From Schleiferilactobacillus perolens DSM 12744 (GTDB taxonomy: Bacteria; Bacillota; Bacilli; Lactobacillales; Lactobacillaceae), in assembly GCF_001435585.1 (NCBI RefSeq), contig NZ_AZEC01000003.1:15786-79785 (forward strand): a stretch of 64,000 nucleotides of DNA, read 5' to 3'. Below, in pieces: positions 1 through 8,074 of the stretch; position 1 is the stretch's first letter; the number at the start of each line of letters is the position of its first letter. The notes below the pieces were generated by a model. The model saw only the letters and a program-made list of their open reading frames with translations. It did not search any database and was not told the origin of the DNA. Both the position numbers and the translations under genes were made by a program.

Positions 1-1
1 A

Positions 2-589
2 TATATTTGGCTTTCCGACTTATTACTAAAAAATGAATTTGGAGAAGAAACGCCAACGCTTGAAAAATCCACTACATCTGCGATGGGAAAAGTACTCAAC
101 ACTGATCCGTGGTCAACATTCACATTGGTATTGGCGAAGGCGTTAATTCAAATCACGCCATTGCAGTCACTACCTGCGTTGCTTGCGACATTGGGTGAAC
201 AGCTTAGACAGAAACACATTACACAAGATGCCATTATTTTCTTCTCGAGTCCATTGACGTTGTATCAAGAGGGCGTAATACGTTTATTGCGTGAAGGCCA
301 TGTTACGATGGCGCGGAATCTTTTCGATCAAATACAAGAAGTTTTGACAATAAGCGCCGATGAAGCATTCTTGTGTTCTGTAGTTAGCGAGCTATTGAGG
401 AACGCCGAAGAAAGAGGCCGTCGTAGCTTTGAGAAGACGGAGATTGTTTTGAACAGTCTGATGATCGTGCGAGCCAACCAACATTTACACGCACTTGTTC
501 CGCAAATCGCGCCAGTCATGAAACAGCAGCATTTTTCTACAGTGCTGTTTGACGTAGAGAAATTGTATGCTGATTATGGGAGGCCGTAG
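2..589 (+). CDS. Probable Rgg/GadR/MutR-type regulator, C-terminal part (cut by window edge)
   Basis: The reading frame is open to the left edge of the window and stops at 589, so the N-terminal part, where an XRE-type helix-turn-helix would be, lies outside. The visible part of about 195 residues is all-helical by composition, with no membrane segment. Its pattern (an aromatic/Trp-rich start, then repeated Leu-rich helix pairs with a Trp-Ser-Thr-Phe step) resembles the TPR-like C-terminal domain of Rgg regulators, which bind short peptides in the cytoplasm. This is a fold-level impression; no signature motif proves it. An internal ATG at 83 has no ribosome site, so I treat it as internal. 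No short hydrophobic peptide gene is evident directly downstream. Confidence 0.5.
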   Translation, partial: YIWLSDLLLKNEFGEETPTLEKSTTSAMGKVLNTDPWSTFTLVLAKALIQITPLQSLPALLATLGEQLRQKHITQDAIIFFSSPLTLYQEGVIRLLREGHVTMARNLFDQIQEVLTISADEAFLCSVVSELLRNAEERGRRSFEKTEIVLNSLMIVRANQHLHALVPQIAPVMKQQHFSTVLFDVEKLYADYGRP

Positions 590-645
590 GTGTGATTGAC
601 AACAGACATGGTCTCTTAGAACGAGCAACGCTGTATAACGAAAAA

Positions 646-695
646 CCAGCAATTATCAGGTAATATTGACAGTACTGCCATGTGATAATCGCTGG
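646..695. terminator. Stem-loop between convergent genes
   Basis: CCAGCAATTATC at 646-657 pairs with GATAATCGCTGG at 684-695 (12 bp with one G-T), loop about 26 nt. It lies between the plus-strand gene ending at 589 and the minus-strand gene ending at 726, with A-rich sequence on one side and a short T run on the other, so it may terminate both. The long loop makes it a weak candidate. Confidence 0.4.
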
Positions 696-725
696 ATCTG
701 TTTTCAGAAAGTCGCTTCATATATG

Positions 726-1112
726 CTATTTGATTGATCGCTTTTCATTTTCTTTCGCTTGTTGTTCACGACGAAAGGAATTCACAATAACGGCGACCAC
801 CGAATTTATGATTAGTCCGCAGAAAAAGGCGCCGATGAAACCCAACCCAGTTCCATATGACACAATAACGGTAATACAAAGACTTACCCAAAAATTCAAG
901 ATCTTATTAGTGTGCTGACGCGCTTGTTGAACTTGGTTAAGAGACGAGTGAGCCGTGGGATTATCTGAAGACGGTGTGGTATCTGACCCTGTTTTCGCAA
1001 TCAATGCATCTGATGGTTTTGAGCGATCAAACATGGATAATCTTTTCCCACAATTTGGACAGAACTTAGCGTTTTCTTCGAGTTTAACGCCGCAATAGGG
1101 ACAATAATGCAT
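726..1112 (-). CDS. Small zinc-ribbon membrane protein
   Basis: 128 residues. Residues 4-22 hold a CPYCG...CPNCG pair, the short zinc ribbon found at the cytoplasmic N-terminus of many Firmicutes membrane proteins. A polar Ser/Thr/Pro linker follows, then two hydrophobic segments (about 72-86 and 90-110), ending in a basic tail. Start: ATG at 1112 with AAGAGGTG just upstream. It is the last member of a minus-strand array of related genes reaching to 8566, but a 419-bp gap separates it from the next one, so it probably has its own promoter. The function is unknown; the ribbon most likely serves as a zinc-dependent or protein-binding cytoplasmic tag. Confidence 0.75.
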   Translation of the reverse strand: MHYCPYCGVKLEENAKFCPNCGKRLSMFDRSKPSDALIAKTGSDTTPSSDNPTAHSSLNQVQQARQHTNKILNFWVSLCITVIVSYGTGLGFIGAFFCGLIINSVVAVIVNSFRREQQAKENEKRSIK

Positions 1113-1172
1113 ACAATCACCTCTTAATCAAGATTGGTTGATAAGACTTTATTTGCAATTTCAGGGCTGGGG

Positions 1173-1204
1173 CAACGAATGCAAAGTTGCCTTCGCATTC
1201 GTTG
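1173..1204. other. Short perfect hairpin in the 1113-1531 gap
   Basis: CAACGAATGC at 1173-1182 pairs with GCATTCGTTG at 1195-1204 (10 bp, 12-nt loop). It lies upstream of the zinc-ribbon gene at 1112 and far downstream of the one ending at 1532. No T tract follows, so it is not a typical terminator; an operator or a relic is possible. Confidence 0.35.
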
Positions 1205-1303
1205 AAGCTAGCTGCAATATTGTATTGATTTTTTCCACTTTCAACTTGCGGATATGAGTATGATTCTTCACTCTAATACCATACGTCACATGATTTTGAA
1301 TGA

Positions 1304-1475
1304 TTACTGTAAATTGCCAGGAACTCTAGTGCAGCCATCATAGAAAACATCCCAAGATTGGCCGGCTGAATTAGCAGTCACATCAGAATGCCGTACTCTG
1401 AGAAATTTGCAAGCCATCTGCAAAAATTTAGTTGAACGTAATACCACTGTTAGAGGCAAACCAGTTCCTCAAAAT
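1304..1475 (-). pseudogene. Possible decayed remnant of an exported-domain gene
   Basis: The gap 1113-1531 has no intact gene. On the minus strand, however, pieces in two frames read like real protein: a stretch encoding NWFASNSGITFN near 1475-1440, then after stops and a frame change a stretch encoding TANSAGQSWDVFYDGC, ending at a TAA at 1304. The composition resembles extracellular domains of neighbouring zinc-ribbon proteins. This is an impression from reading codons; a homologue search of the translated pieces would decide. Confidence 0.25.
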
Positions 1476-1531
1476 TTTTTTACCTGTGTTCTTAAATATG
1501 CAACCATTCAAAAATGGTAAAATGGATGCTT

Positions 1532-2344
1532 CTAATCTCGAACATCGTAGTTGACGTTGTAATCATCATAGCTATATCTTTGTCCCTCTTCTGCATTATC
1601 TTGTTTGAACGATTTAGGAAGGACTTTTTCATATCGGTCGCCGTCATTATCTTTATCTACCCCTAGGCCAATAGAAAAATAATTGTAATCACCGTCGCTA
1701 TACTGCTGCACCGGTATTCTTATGATATAAATAGGATGTCCGTTGTAATCGAAAACAAATCTGCCGGTGTCTTTATTTTTCATCACAATGATGGTATTTG
1801 GTGCATCTCCTGGCTTACCTGTAACTCCTGCCGTAAGCTGACCATACCCGCTATATGTTTGAATATCAGAATTTGCTTTTGAATTTTCTCCTGCTAAAGT
1901 TAAGACATCGTCTGTTGTGCTATAGCCATCAGGCAGTGAATTGCCAGGATAAAAAAGTAGAAGTACCAGACCAAAACCAATGGCAAAGATTAAGACGACT
2001 AGCCAAGATATTGTCTTTTTTCTGCGATGCAAGGTACTTTGGCTTTTAGCAGTGGGTTGTGTAACTGGTTGGGCGGGGGACTCCTGAGTTGGTTTGGCTG
2101 TAGAATCTGGGCTGCTAGTATTTCTGGATGGAACGCTGGTGTCGGTTTCGGAGCCGGTCGAATGACTGTCGGCAGTGTTCTGATTATCCGGCACAGGCGT
2201 GGAAACATTGGCCGACGGCGTTGTGGGTGAGCTGGATATCAGGTTTGCTTCGTCGGTGGCGATACCCAGTTTTGTGCCGCAACGAACGCAGAATTTGGCT
2301 TTGACTACATTATGGTAACCGCATTTGGTACAAATCTTGATCAT
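1532..2344 (-). CDS. Zinc-ribbon single-pass membrane protein with extracellular domain
   Basis: 270 residues. An N-terminal CTKCG...CVRCG zinc ribbon (residues 5-23) is followed by a long low-complexity Ser/Thr/Pro linker (to about 107), one membrane helix (about 113-132), and an outer domain of about 135 residues rich in Tyr, Asp and Gly. This domain carries an acidic DKDNDGDRYE stretch that might bind calcium. Expected topology: ribbon inside, C-terminal domain outside. Start: ATG at 2344 with GAGGGGAG upstream. It follows the PH-like gene (33-bp gap) on the same strand and may be co-transcribed with it. Function unknown; TcaA/YvbJ-type zinc-ribbon proteins are the nearest architecture I know. 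Confidence 0.75.
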   Translation of the reverse strand: MIKICTKCGYHNVVKAKFCVRCGTKLGIATDEANLISSSPTTPSANVSTPVPDNQNTADSHSTGSETDTSVPSRNTSSPDSTAKPTQESPAQPVTQPTAKSQSTLHRRKKTISWLVVLIFAIGFGLVLLLFYPGNSLPDGYSTTDDVLTLAGENSKANSDIQTYSGYGQLTAGVTGKPGDAPNTIIVMKNKDTGRFVFDYNGHPIYIIRIPVQQYSDGDYNYFSIGLGVDKDNDGDRYEKVLPKSFKQDNAEEGQRYSYDDYNVNYDVRD

Positions 2345-2377
2345 GATTGATTTCTCCCCTCAAAGACCAGAGTGGTC

Positions 2378-2812
2378 TCAAATATCCCCGAGCATATGGC
2401 GAACGTTTTTTAGGTTTTGCCTTATCCAAGGACTGCCGGGAATAAACTTTTGGGCAGCGAGGGTCATCGTATTACCATCTATACCAACAATTTTTAATTC
2501 GATTGCAGATAATCGGGTTTTACCAGTAGTGAACTCGGCAGAGAACTTAACCGGTTCAAAGGATAGGGAACGAATAGCGCTGAGCGGGATCAGCCTATTC
2601 TCGCCAGTCAATTTATAAGTGATTGAAGCCCGCATAAACAGTAAGCCGGTTTGTTCAAAACTGATGTAATATATGCTGTTTCTCATGGTGTTGACAAACC
2701 AGCCGACCAGGATGTTATTATGCGCGTCTGACTGTGCAAAGATGATTTTGTCTGCATCGGCAGAGTACCCGAGAGACTGCTTGTAGCGAACAATCGTGTC
2801 CAATGATGCCAT
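2378..2812 (-). CDS. PH-like domain protein coupled to the PrsW gene
   Basis: 144 residues, cytosolic, no membrane segment and no zinc ribbon. Alternating beta-strand patterns followed by a C-terminal amphipathic helix (about 120-142) suggest a bacterial pleckstrin-homology-like fold; this is inference. Start: ATG at 2812, which shares its A with the stop of the upstream gene (TAATG), and the GGAGGAAG inside that gene's end acts as ribosome site, so translation should be coupled. The frame is open further upstream to 3094, but that stretch overlaps the PrsW gene and has no ribosome site. Coupling to the protease gene suggests the two proteins act together. Confidence 0.65.
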   Translation of the reverse strand: MASLDTIVRYKQSLGYSADADKIIFAQSDAHNNILVGWFVNTMRNSIYYISFEQTGLLFMRASITYKLTGENRLIPLSAIRSLSFEPVKFSAEFTTGKTRLSAIELKIVGIDGNTMTLAAQKFIPGSPWIRQNLKNVRHMLGDI

Positions 2813-3945
2813 TATTTTCTTCCTCCTGAAGTTTGTTGCAGACTTTGCTTCCGTGCGTGGATCTCCGCCAATCCTTCGCCCATGAGGTTGTAAAGGAGCG
2901 CCCATCCGGCAACGGTGACAGTAATGATCGTGAGTAACTGGCTGTCGAGAATGACGGTCGCCTTGTCCCAAACCGCATGGAGCGCAATGGCCGCGGCCAG
3001 ATAGCCGAGAAACTTTCCCTGGAAAAATGTTTTGCCGTCCAATGGGGCATTTCTCTTCACGGCGACCAGCGCCGCGCCGGTGATGGCGGTCCAAACCACG
3101 TGACTGCCAATAGCGGTAATGGCGCGCAATAGGGCCACATCCAGTAATTGATCGCCGGCGTTGTAGATGTACCCGGCCGTTTCAAAGGCCGCGAAGCCGG
3201 CACCGATGGCGGCCCCAATGAGCATGCCGTTTAGAATATAGGAATAATTGCTCTTCTTGACGAAGTAGGCAACGATTAGCACCTTGCCCAGCTCCTCGGC
3301 AATGCCGATGCTGATGGTATCACCCCAGGTGAAGGTGCCGTAGTACTGTTCCTGAGCCGAAAAGGAGACGAACTGGTAGAGAAACATGGTGACCAGCAGC
3401 GAAAGAACGCCGCCGAGAACAAACACCTTGAGGGTTTCGTAGAAGCTGATGTTTTTGTAGGCATTCATTTCGAAGAAAAACACCAGTGCGCTCAGAGGGA
3501 CGGCGAAGGCCCCGGTTAAGATCACGCCAGGAATCATCAGTGCATTATTGTCGCTAACGGCCACAAACAGAAGGCCGCAGAAGCTGACGGCAAATAGCGC
3601 AAAGACGCGGGCGAACAGCCACGGACGTCCCCAGTCCGATTTAACGGCACTCAATGCGGGAGTTGTCCTTTGTGTACCCGCGATGAAGATTTCTTCGGCT
3701 TCTGCCTGGCTGTGCTTTTGAAAGACTTGGGAAAAGACGAGCTTCATTGTGGCCGCCGCGGCCTTGGATGACGTCACGAATTGGTCCGTCGCTGACGGAG
3801 TTGCCGGGACAGACATCGTGGGGACCGGGCTGGGTTGAGACGTGTTGGCGGTCGGTGCGGCAGTCGTATGCAAACGATAGCCGCAGTTTGGACAAAACTT
3901 TGCACCGGGTTTAAGCGGTTTCCCGCAATTCGGACAGAATTTCAT
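2812..3945 (-). CDS. Zinc-ribbon PrsW-family intramembrane metalloprotease
   Basis: 377 residues. The N-terminal ribbon CPNCG...CPNCG (4-22) is joined by a Pro/Thr/Ser linker to a polytopic membrane domain with the PrsW (peptidase M82) signature: EExxK at 217-221, a downstream Glu in FAAFE (255), and His at 282 (SHVVW) and 323 (LHAVW). PrsW proteases cut anti-sigma factors or other membrane proteins inside the membrane; here the substrate could be another member of the array. Start: ATG at 3945 with AAAGGGGTG; an open extension to 4098 has no support. It lies 13 bp after the serine-hydrolase gene and shares the TAATG junction with the next gene, so it is part of an operon. Confidence 0.85.
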   Translation of the reverse strand: MKFCPNCGKPLKPGAKFCPNCGYRLHTTAAPTANTSQPSPVPTMSVPATPSATDQFVTSSKAAAATMKLVFSQVFQKHSQAEAEEIFIAGTQRTTPALSAVKSDWGRPWLFARVFALFAVSFCGLLFVAVSDNNALMIPGVILTGAFAVPLSALVFFFEMNAYKNISFYETLKVFVLGGVLSLLVTMFLYQFVSFSAQEQYYGTFTWGDTISIGIAEELGKVLIVAYFVKKSNYSYILNGMLIGAAIGAGFAAFETAGYIYNAGDQLLDVALLRAITAIGSHVVWTAITGAALVAVKRNAPLDGKTFFQGKFLGYLAAAIALHAVWDKATVILDSQLLTIITVTVAGWALLYNLMGEGLAEIHARKQSLQQTSGGRK

Positions 3946-3958
3946 ACTGATCACCCCT

Positions 3959-5227
3959 TTAGTTAGCATCCAGCAAGATGTGGGAAAGTTTCTCCCCCAG
4001 ATTGCTTTCTGCTTCGATTTGTTCACCGGAGTGGCCATTCTGAGACATGACGACAGCGACGAAGATGTGACGGTCACCCTGGATAATTGCGGCATCATTC
4101 TCTACGCCGTACTGGCCAAATTCACCCGTTTTGTTGTAGATAGCCGTGGCATTGGTGATCTTTGCCGGCAGCTTTTCGTGGTTTTGATTGTTTTTCATAA
4201 TGGCCATCATTTGGTTATCGGCCTCTTTGCTGATGAGCTTGCCGTTATTAATTAAGGTAAGCGCATCGCCTAGGTCCTGTACGCTGGTCATATTGTCTTT
4301 GCCAGCAGCTAAGGCATCGGTATCCATCATCTTGCGTTCGAGCACAGTATCGGGGAACCCAAGCTTTTTGATTTCTTGGTTGACCACATCGAGACCGCCC
4401 AGATAATCGATCATGACATTGGCTGCCATATTGTCTGATTTCTCCATCATGTGATCCATCACCTGACGATAGGAAAGGGTCGTACCATCCGGCATATTCT
4501 GCATATCGCCGGTGCCGCTGACTTTATCGGCGCCAGTTACGGTATATGTATCTGCCAAATTGAGGTCGCCATTTTTGGCCTTGGCAAACGCCGTCACCAT
4601 GATGAAAATCTTGATAATGCTGGCCGCTCTTTGCGGTCGATTGTTCTGCACAAAGTGTTTTAGATGGAGCTCGTCAGAAGCGGATACAAAGACGGAATTA
4701 TCACCCGGAATCTGTCCCATTGTTTGGTTCACCGCAGCTTGTACTTCATCGTAGAGTTGAGTGTTATACGACTTTGAGGAAGAACTGGCTTTCTCGGAAG
4801 AAGAGGAGCTGGCTGCTGCCTTGGTTTTACGCGCCGGAGACTTGCGGGTGGTTTTGGCCACTTGCGTCGTTTTTGGTGCGGCGGACTGATGGAAATATCG
4901 GTTATAAACCACCCAGCCAGTACCGGCCATCAGCGCGATGAGTACAATAATAGCTAGAATAGCGGGAACTTTCCGATGGTTGGCAGGCGTGGCTGCTTGG
5001 GGAGGGACAGGTGGCTGATTGGGTGGCGTGTCCGGTTCTGGCTCGGCGTCGGTAAATGCGTAACCGCAGTTTTCACAAAACTTGGAATTGAGAGCGTTGA
5101 GATGGTGGCAACGGGGACATTCCTTCTTGTCTGTCTGGGTCAGCACACTTTTCGGCAGCTTTTTACCGCAGTTCAAGCAGAAATCGGCATCGGGCGGGTT
5201 TATGGCGCCACAGTAGGGGCATTTCAT
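3959..5227 (-). CDS. Double zinc-ribbon, membrane-anchored class A beta-lactamase-fold serine hydrolase
   Basis: 422 residues: two ribbons (CPYCG...CLNCG at 3-21 and CPRCH...CENCG at 37-55), a Pro-rich linker, one membrane helix (about 88-108), a Lys/Ser-rich spacer and an extracellular domain. That domain has the serine beta-lactamase/PBP motifs SIIK (203-206), SDN (264-266) and KTG (366-368). The omega-loop region (about 296-312, ERKMMDTDALAAGKDN) lacks the usual ExxLN, so the deacylating glutamate seems missing; peptidoglycan binding or slow hydrolysis is more likely than antibiotic resistance (inference). Start: ATG at 5227 with a weak AAAAGG. The PrsW gene follows 13 bp on. Confidence 0.85.
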   Translation of the reverse strand: MKCPYCGAINPPDADFCLNCGKKLPKSVLTQTDKKECPRCHHLNALNSKFCENCGYAFTDAEPEPDTPPNQPPVPPQAATPANHRKVPAILAIIVLIALMAGTGWVVYNRYFHQSAAPKTTQVAKTTRKSPARKTKAAASSSSSEKASSSSKSYNTQLYDEVQAAVNQTMGQIPGDNSVFVSASDELHLKHFVQNNRPQRAASIIKIFIMVTAFAKAKNGDLNLADTYTVTGADKVSGTGDMQNMPDGTTLSYRQVMDHMMEKSDNMAANVMIDYLGGLDVVNQEIKKLGFPDTVLERKMMDTDALAAGKDNMTSVQDLGDALTLINNGKLISKEADNQMMAIMKNNQNHEKLPAKITNATAIYNKTGEFGQYGVENDAAIIQGDRHIFVAVVMSQNGHSGEQIEAESNLGEKLSHILLDAN

Positions 5228-5284
5228 CGGATAATCACTTACCTTTTCTTTTCATGATTTTTCAACTTGATCAACACAGTGATG

Positions 5285-6265
5285 TTAGTCATCAGGGAAT
5301 GGTGTTGATACAACAGTGTAGCTGTCGTTACCAGTGGAAACTTCAAGTTCACCATCACTGTTGACTCGATAAACAGTGTGCCAACTGATTCCTGAACTCT
5401 GTGTTCGTGGTGTATCGACGTGAACAATTGCATAGCCGTCTTCAAATCCCGGTGTTAATAAGATATTGTCTCGATCAACCTGCAAGCCCTTGCTTGCTAG
5501 ATCCGCGCGCACCCAGTCCAGTAACTGAGCCTGCGTTAAGTTTTTCATATCAACGGTTCCGCTTGAACTGGTATCACTGGTGTCGTCGGCATCATCGTCT
5601 GTGTCGTCTGTATTAGCTGACGGGTTATTGTCGCTGCTGCTTGATGATGACGCAGAATCGGCCTGTTTCGGGGTATTCATTTTGATCAGTTTTGTATCAC
5701 CCAAATTGTCCGAAGACACGCCACCGGACTCAAAACACTTATAGACATATGCCAGCGGATGTTGCCAGGTGAGATAGACAAAGATGCCCGAGCCGGACAG
5801 TGATTGGCGGCTAACTTTTGTGAAAAGGTTATTGATTGTTGCTTTACTTCCTGGTTTAAGCCGAATCGTTCCGCTTTGGGCAGTTCGTTGTCTCTCTGAC
5901 CAGTCGGGTGCAATTATCTGAAACTTTGAACTATCAAAGATGATTGGTACGGAGGAACCATTTACAACGGTCATGGTAATGATATAGACCGCCCCAGCGT
6001 TGGAATCTGCAGTTTCGTCCTGATCGGCCTTAAAGGTAAAATGAATATTCCGAGTAACTTTGGTCGGGAGATCGCTATATGCGACAGCTTTGGTCTGATT
6101 AGACGGCTTCTTTGCTGAGGACTCTTTAGCAGAAATGTGGTGCCCCGATGCTGACGTTCCTTCAGCAAATGAATTCTTGCCGACGAACTGGCCTGGCAGC
6201 TCACAACCGGAAAGTACGATCAATCCCAGGAAACACAGACAGATTAAGCGTATGAACCGTTTCAT
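5285..6265 (-). CDS. Lipoprotein of the zinc-ribbon array
   Basis: 326 residues. Signal peptide with lipobox VLSGC (lipidated Cys21), so a membrane-anchored exported protein. The N-terminal half (about 60-190) reads like a beta-rich domain resembling DUF4352/immunoglobulin-like lipoprotein domains. A very acidic Ser/Asp/Thr stretch (about 200-235) leads to a small C-terminal domain (about 240-326). Start: ATG at 6265, overlapping the stop of the upstream zinc-ribbon gene as ATGA, with GGAGGG as ribosome site inside that gene; the two should be translationally coupled. No zinc ribbon of its own. Function unknown. Confidence 0.75.
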   Translation of the reverse strand: MKRFIRLICLCFLGLIVLSGCELPGQFVGKNSFAEGTSASGHHISAKESSAKKPSNQTKAVAYSDLPTKVTRNIHFTFKADQDETADSNAGAVYIITMTVVNGSSVPIIFDSSKFQIIAPDWSERQRTAQSGTIRLKPGSKATINNLFTKVSRQSLSGSGIFVYLTWQHPLAYVYKCFESGGVSSDNLGDTKLIKMNTPKQADSASSSSSSDNNPSANTDDTDDDADDTSDTSSSGTVDMKNLTQAQLLDWVRADLASKGLQVDRDNILLTPGFEDGYAIVHVDTPRTQSSGISWHTVYRVNSDGELEVSTGNDSYTVVSTPFPDD

Positions 6266-6978
6266 AAAGTCATCCCTCCGGTCACAAAAACGGCAATCGC
6301 ATAAGCAACATTGACGGTGCCGCCAATTAGGCCCATAACTGCCATGACTTTGGCCAGGCGGTGGACCTTTGTCACTAATGCCCAGATGCTAAAAATGATT
6401 GCCAGAACACCAACGACTCCCCAGAGGTTGATGAACCAGCAGCCGAGTCCAAAGATATAGCCGAACAAAGCTAAAAAGCTAAAGTGCCTTTCATGAACAG
6501 GCGCATTATTGTCTGGGCTGGTTGCATCTTCGGCAACTGGCATAGGTTCGGCCACTGATGCGTCGATATTGGCATCAGCTGTCTCATCCTCGGCATGCTC
6601 GGACGTTGACTCTTTGGACTGGATGTCTTCCTGAATGGCCTTTTCTGGCCCGTTCGGTTCTGCTGCGGTCTGTTCTTCGTGAGCAGGCGCATTATCATCT
6701 TTCGACTCTGGGACAGGCGATGATTTCCCAACATCACTCGGGGTGACAGCTTCTGATTCTGGCTGTTCAGGTAAGCCCTGATTCTCCTGCTCAATTTGAG
6801 CAGGAGAATCAGCCGCCTCTTTCTTCGGCTCAGCGACTGGTGGCACAGGTGTCACCGCATTGTTTTTGGGCACATAATCTGCCAGACGCACGCCGCACTG
6901 GTCGCAAAATTGCTGCCCTGGTTCAACCGGTGAGCCGCAGTTGGGACAGAACAGTACCTGCTGTTGATCACTCGCCAT
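6262..6978 (-). CDS. Zinc-ribbon protein with acidic linker and DUF4190-like membrane pair
   Basis: 238 residues. The ribbon CPNCG...CDQCG (11-29) is followed by about 130 residues of Glu/Ala/Pro/Asp-rich low complexity, then membrane helices (about 165-238) with the Gly-rich hairpin pattern of DUF4190. The acidic stretch is unusual and probably extended. Start: ATG at 6978 after GGGGAGG. Its stop overlaps the start of the lipoprotein gene (ATGA), so the pair is co-translated. A dyad-symmetric element lies 36 bp upstream (7015-7052). Confidence 0.75.
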   Translation of the reverse strand: MASDQQQVLFCPNCGSPVEPGQQFCDQCGVRLADYVPKNNAVTPVPPVAEPKKEAADSPAQIEQENQGLPEQPESEAVTPSDVGKSSPVPESKDDNAPAHEEQTAAEPNGPEKAIQEDIQSKESTSEHAEDETADANIDASVAEPMPVAEDATSPDNNAPVHERHFSFLALFGYIFGLGCWFINLWGVVGVLAIIFSIWALVTKVHRLAKVMAVMGLIGGTVNVAYAIAVFVTGGMTL

Positions 6979-7014
6979 GAATGCAACCTCCCCATTTGAT
7001 GTATCTAAAGTAGC

Positions 7015-7052
7015 GCATATTCAGGAGTGAGTGCTCAAAATTGTGAATATGC
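7015..7052 (-). promoter_or_regulatory. Dyad element upstream of the zinc-ribbon/lipoprotein pair
   Basis: GCATATTCA at 7015-7023 and TGAATATGC at 7044-7052 are a perfect 9-bp inverted repeat with a 20-bp spacer. The same arrangement, with one mismatch, lies at the same distance from the gene at 8566. The spacer sequence is also conserved (CTCAAAATTGTG), so this is probably a promoter with a regulator site. Confidence 0.55.
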
Positions 7053-7151
7053 AACGGCACCACAAAGAAGTCTTCCAATGATCTTATCAATGCAGGACTT
7101 TCTGACGTGTGATCAGTGTTCAGGATAGCTAAGTGCTGTCTGTCAATAGTT

Positions 7152-7925
7152 TTAGTCGGCGTCTTTTTGCCCCGAGATTTCTTGAAATACGCCAAAAAAT
7201 CGGAGACCGTATTTTTTCTGTGCATAGACCACATCATTGTCCGACAATTTCCTATACCAGTCTTTGTACGGCGGCTCAATGTAATACTCTACAGAAGCCA
7301 TAGAGCTCCAGCCTTTCTTGGTGAATCCGAGAGCAACAACGCAGACGTTTTTAGACATTCCAGACATGGAGCCACGATGCTCGAGATAGATGTCATTAGG
7401 AAAGAATACGCTAAATCCATTGCTATTATCATCGTCATTGTCGCTGACACAACCATTCCAATAGCAGACGTAGCCCAGCGTATTAAGTTGTGCAACTCGT
7501 GCTTTCAAGTCTTTGTCAGAGTATAGATATGATTGCCAGCGAAATTCTGGGGTTGCATATTTTTCCGCTGTTGGATCCCGTACGACATTGTCATCTTGAT
7601 CATATCCAGTACCGTGCTCGCTATCTTTGCGCTTTTTTGTGGTCGTTTCCCTGACGTGAGTATCCCGGCTGCCATTCCCATCAACGACGGATAATTTGAT
7701 GGCCACCGCAACAATTGCAACCAGTCCCAATAGAGCGAGGCCAACTATGATGTTTCTGGTGTAATGGTTTTTCTTAGGCTGATTTGTTGTCGGTTTCTTA
7801 TTGTCGCTAGCCATGCGATTAGCTGCCGCCAGTGCTGCCCCACAGTGCGGGCAAAACTTTAACCCGACTTCGATCTTGTTACCGCAGTACGGACAGTACA
7901 TAAATTGGTGTTGGTCATTCTTCAT
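7152..7925 (-). CDS. Zinc-ribbon single-pass membrane protein with extracellular domain
   Basis: 257 residues. Ribbon CPYCG...CPHCG (11-29), short linker, one membrane helix (about 58-78), a charged spacer with a basic TTTKKRK run, and an outer domain of about 160 residues containing two Cys (near CYWNGC) that could form a disulfide. Start: ATG at 7925 with GGGGAGG upstream. Its upstream region keeps the right half of the dyad found before the neighbouring genes (TGAATGTGC at 7989-7997) but has lost the left half. Function unknown; topology as in the gene at 1532. Confidence 0.72.
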   Translation of the reverse strand: MKNDQHQFMYCPYCGNKIEVGLKFCPHCGAALAAANRMASDNKKPTTNQPKKNHYTRNIIVGLALLGLVAIVAVAIKLSVVDGNGSRDTHVRETTTKKRKDSEHGTGYDQDDNVVRDPTAEKYATPEFRWQSYLYSDKDLKARVAQLNTLGYVCYWNGCVSDNDDDNSNGFSVFFPNDIYLEHRGSMSGMSKNVCVVALGFTKKGWSSMASVEYYIEPPYKDWYRKLSDNDVVYAQKKYGLRFFGVFQEISGQKDAD

Positions 7926-8074
7926 GACTACAACCTCCCCATCGTGTCTCTAAATTAACGCGGCGACTAGTGTAATGTTCAAAAAGTGTGAATGTGCAAT
8001 GCCACCACAAAAAAGTTCCTACTATTTTGGGGGTGGTGGAGGCCTTTACACTGTGGGGTGCGTTTCATAATTGG

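Noticed and set aside
2813-3094. Extension of the PH-like protein to 238 residues
   Set aside because: It overlaps the PrsW gene in another frame and has no ribosome site; the TAATG start is far better.
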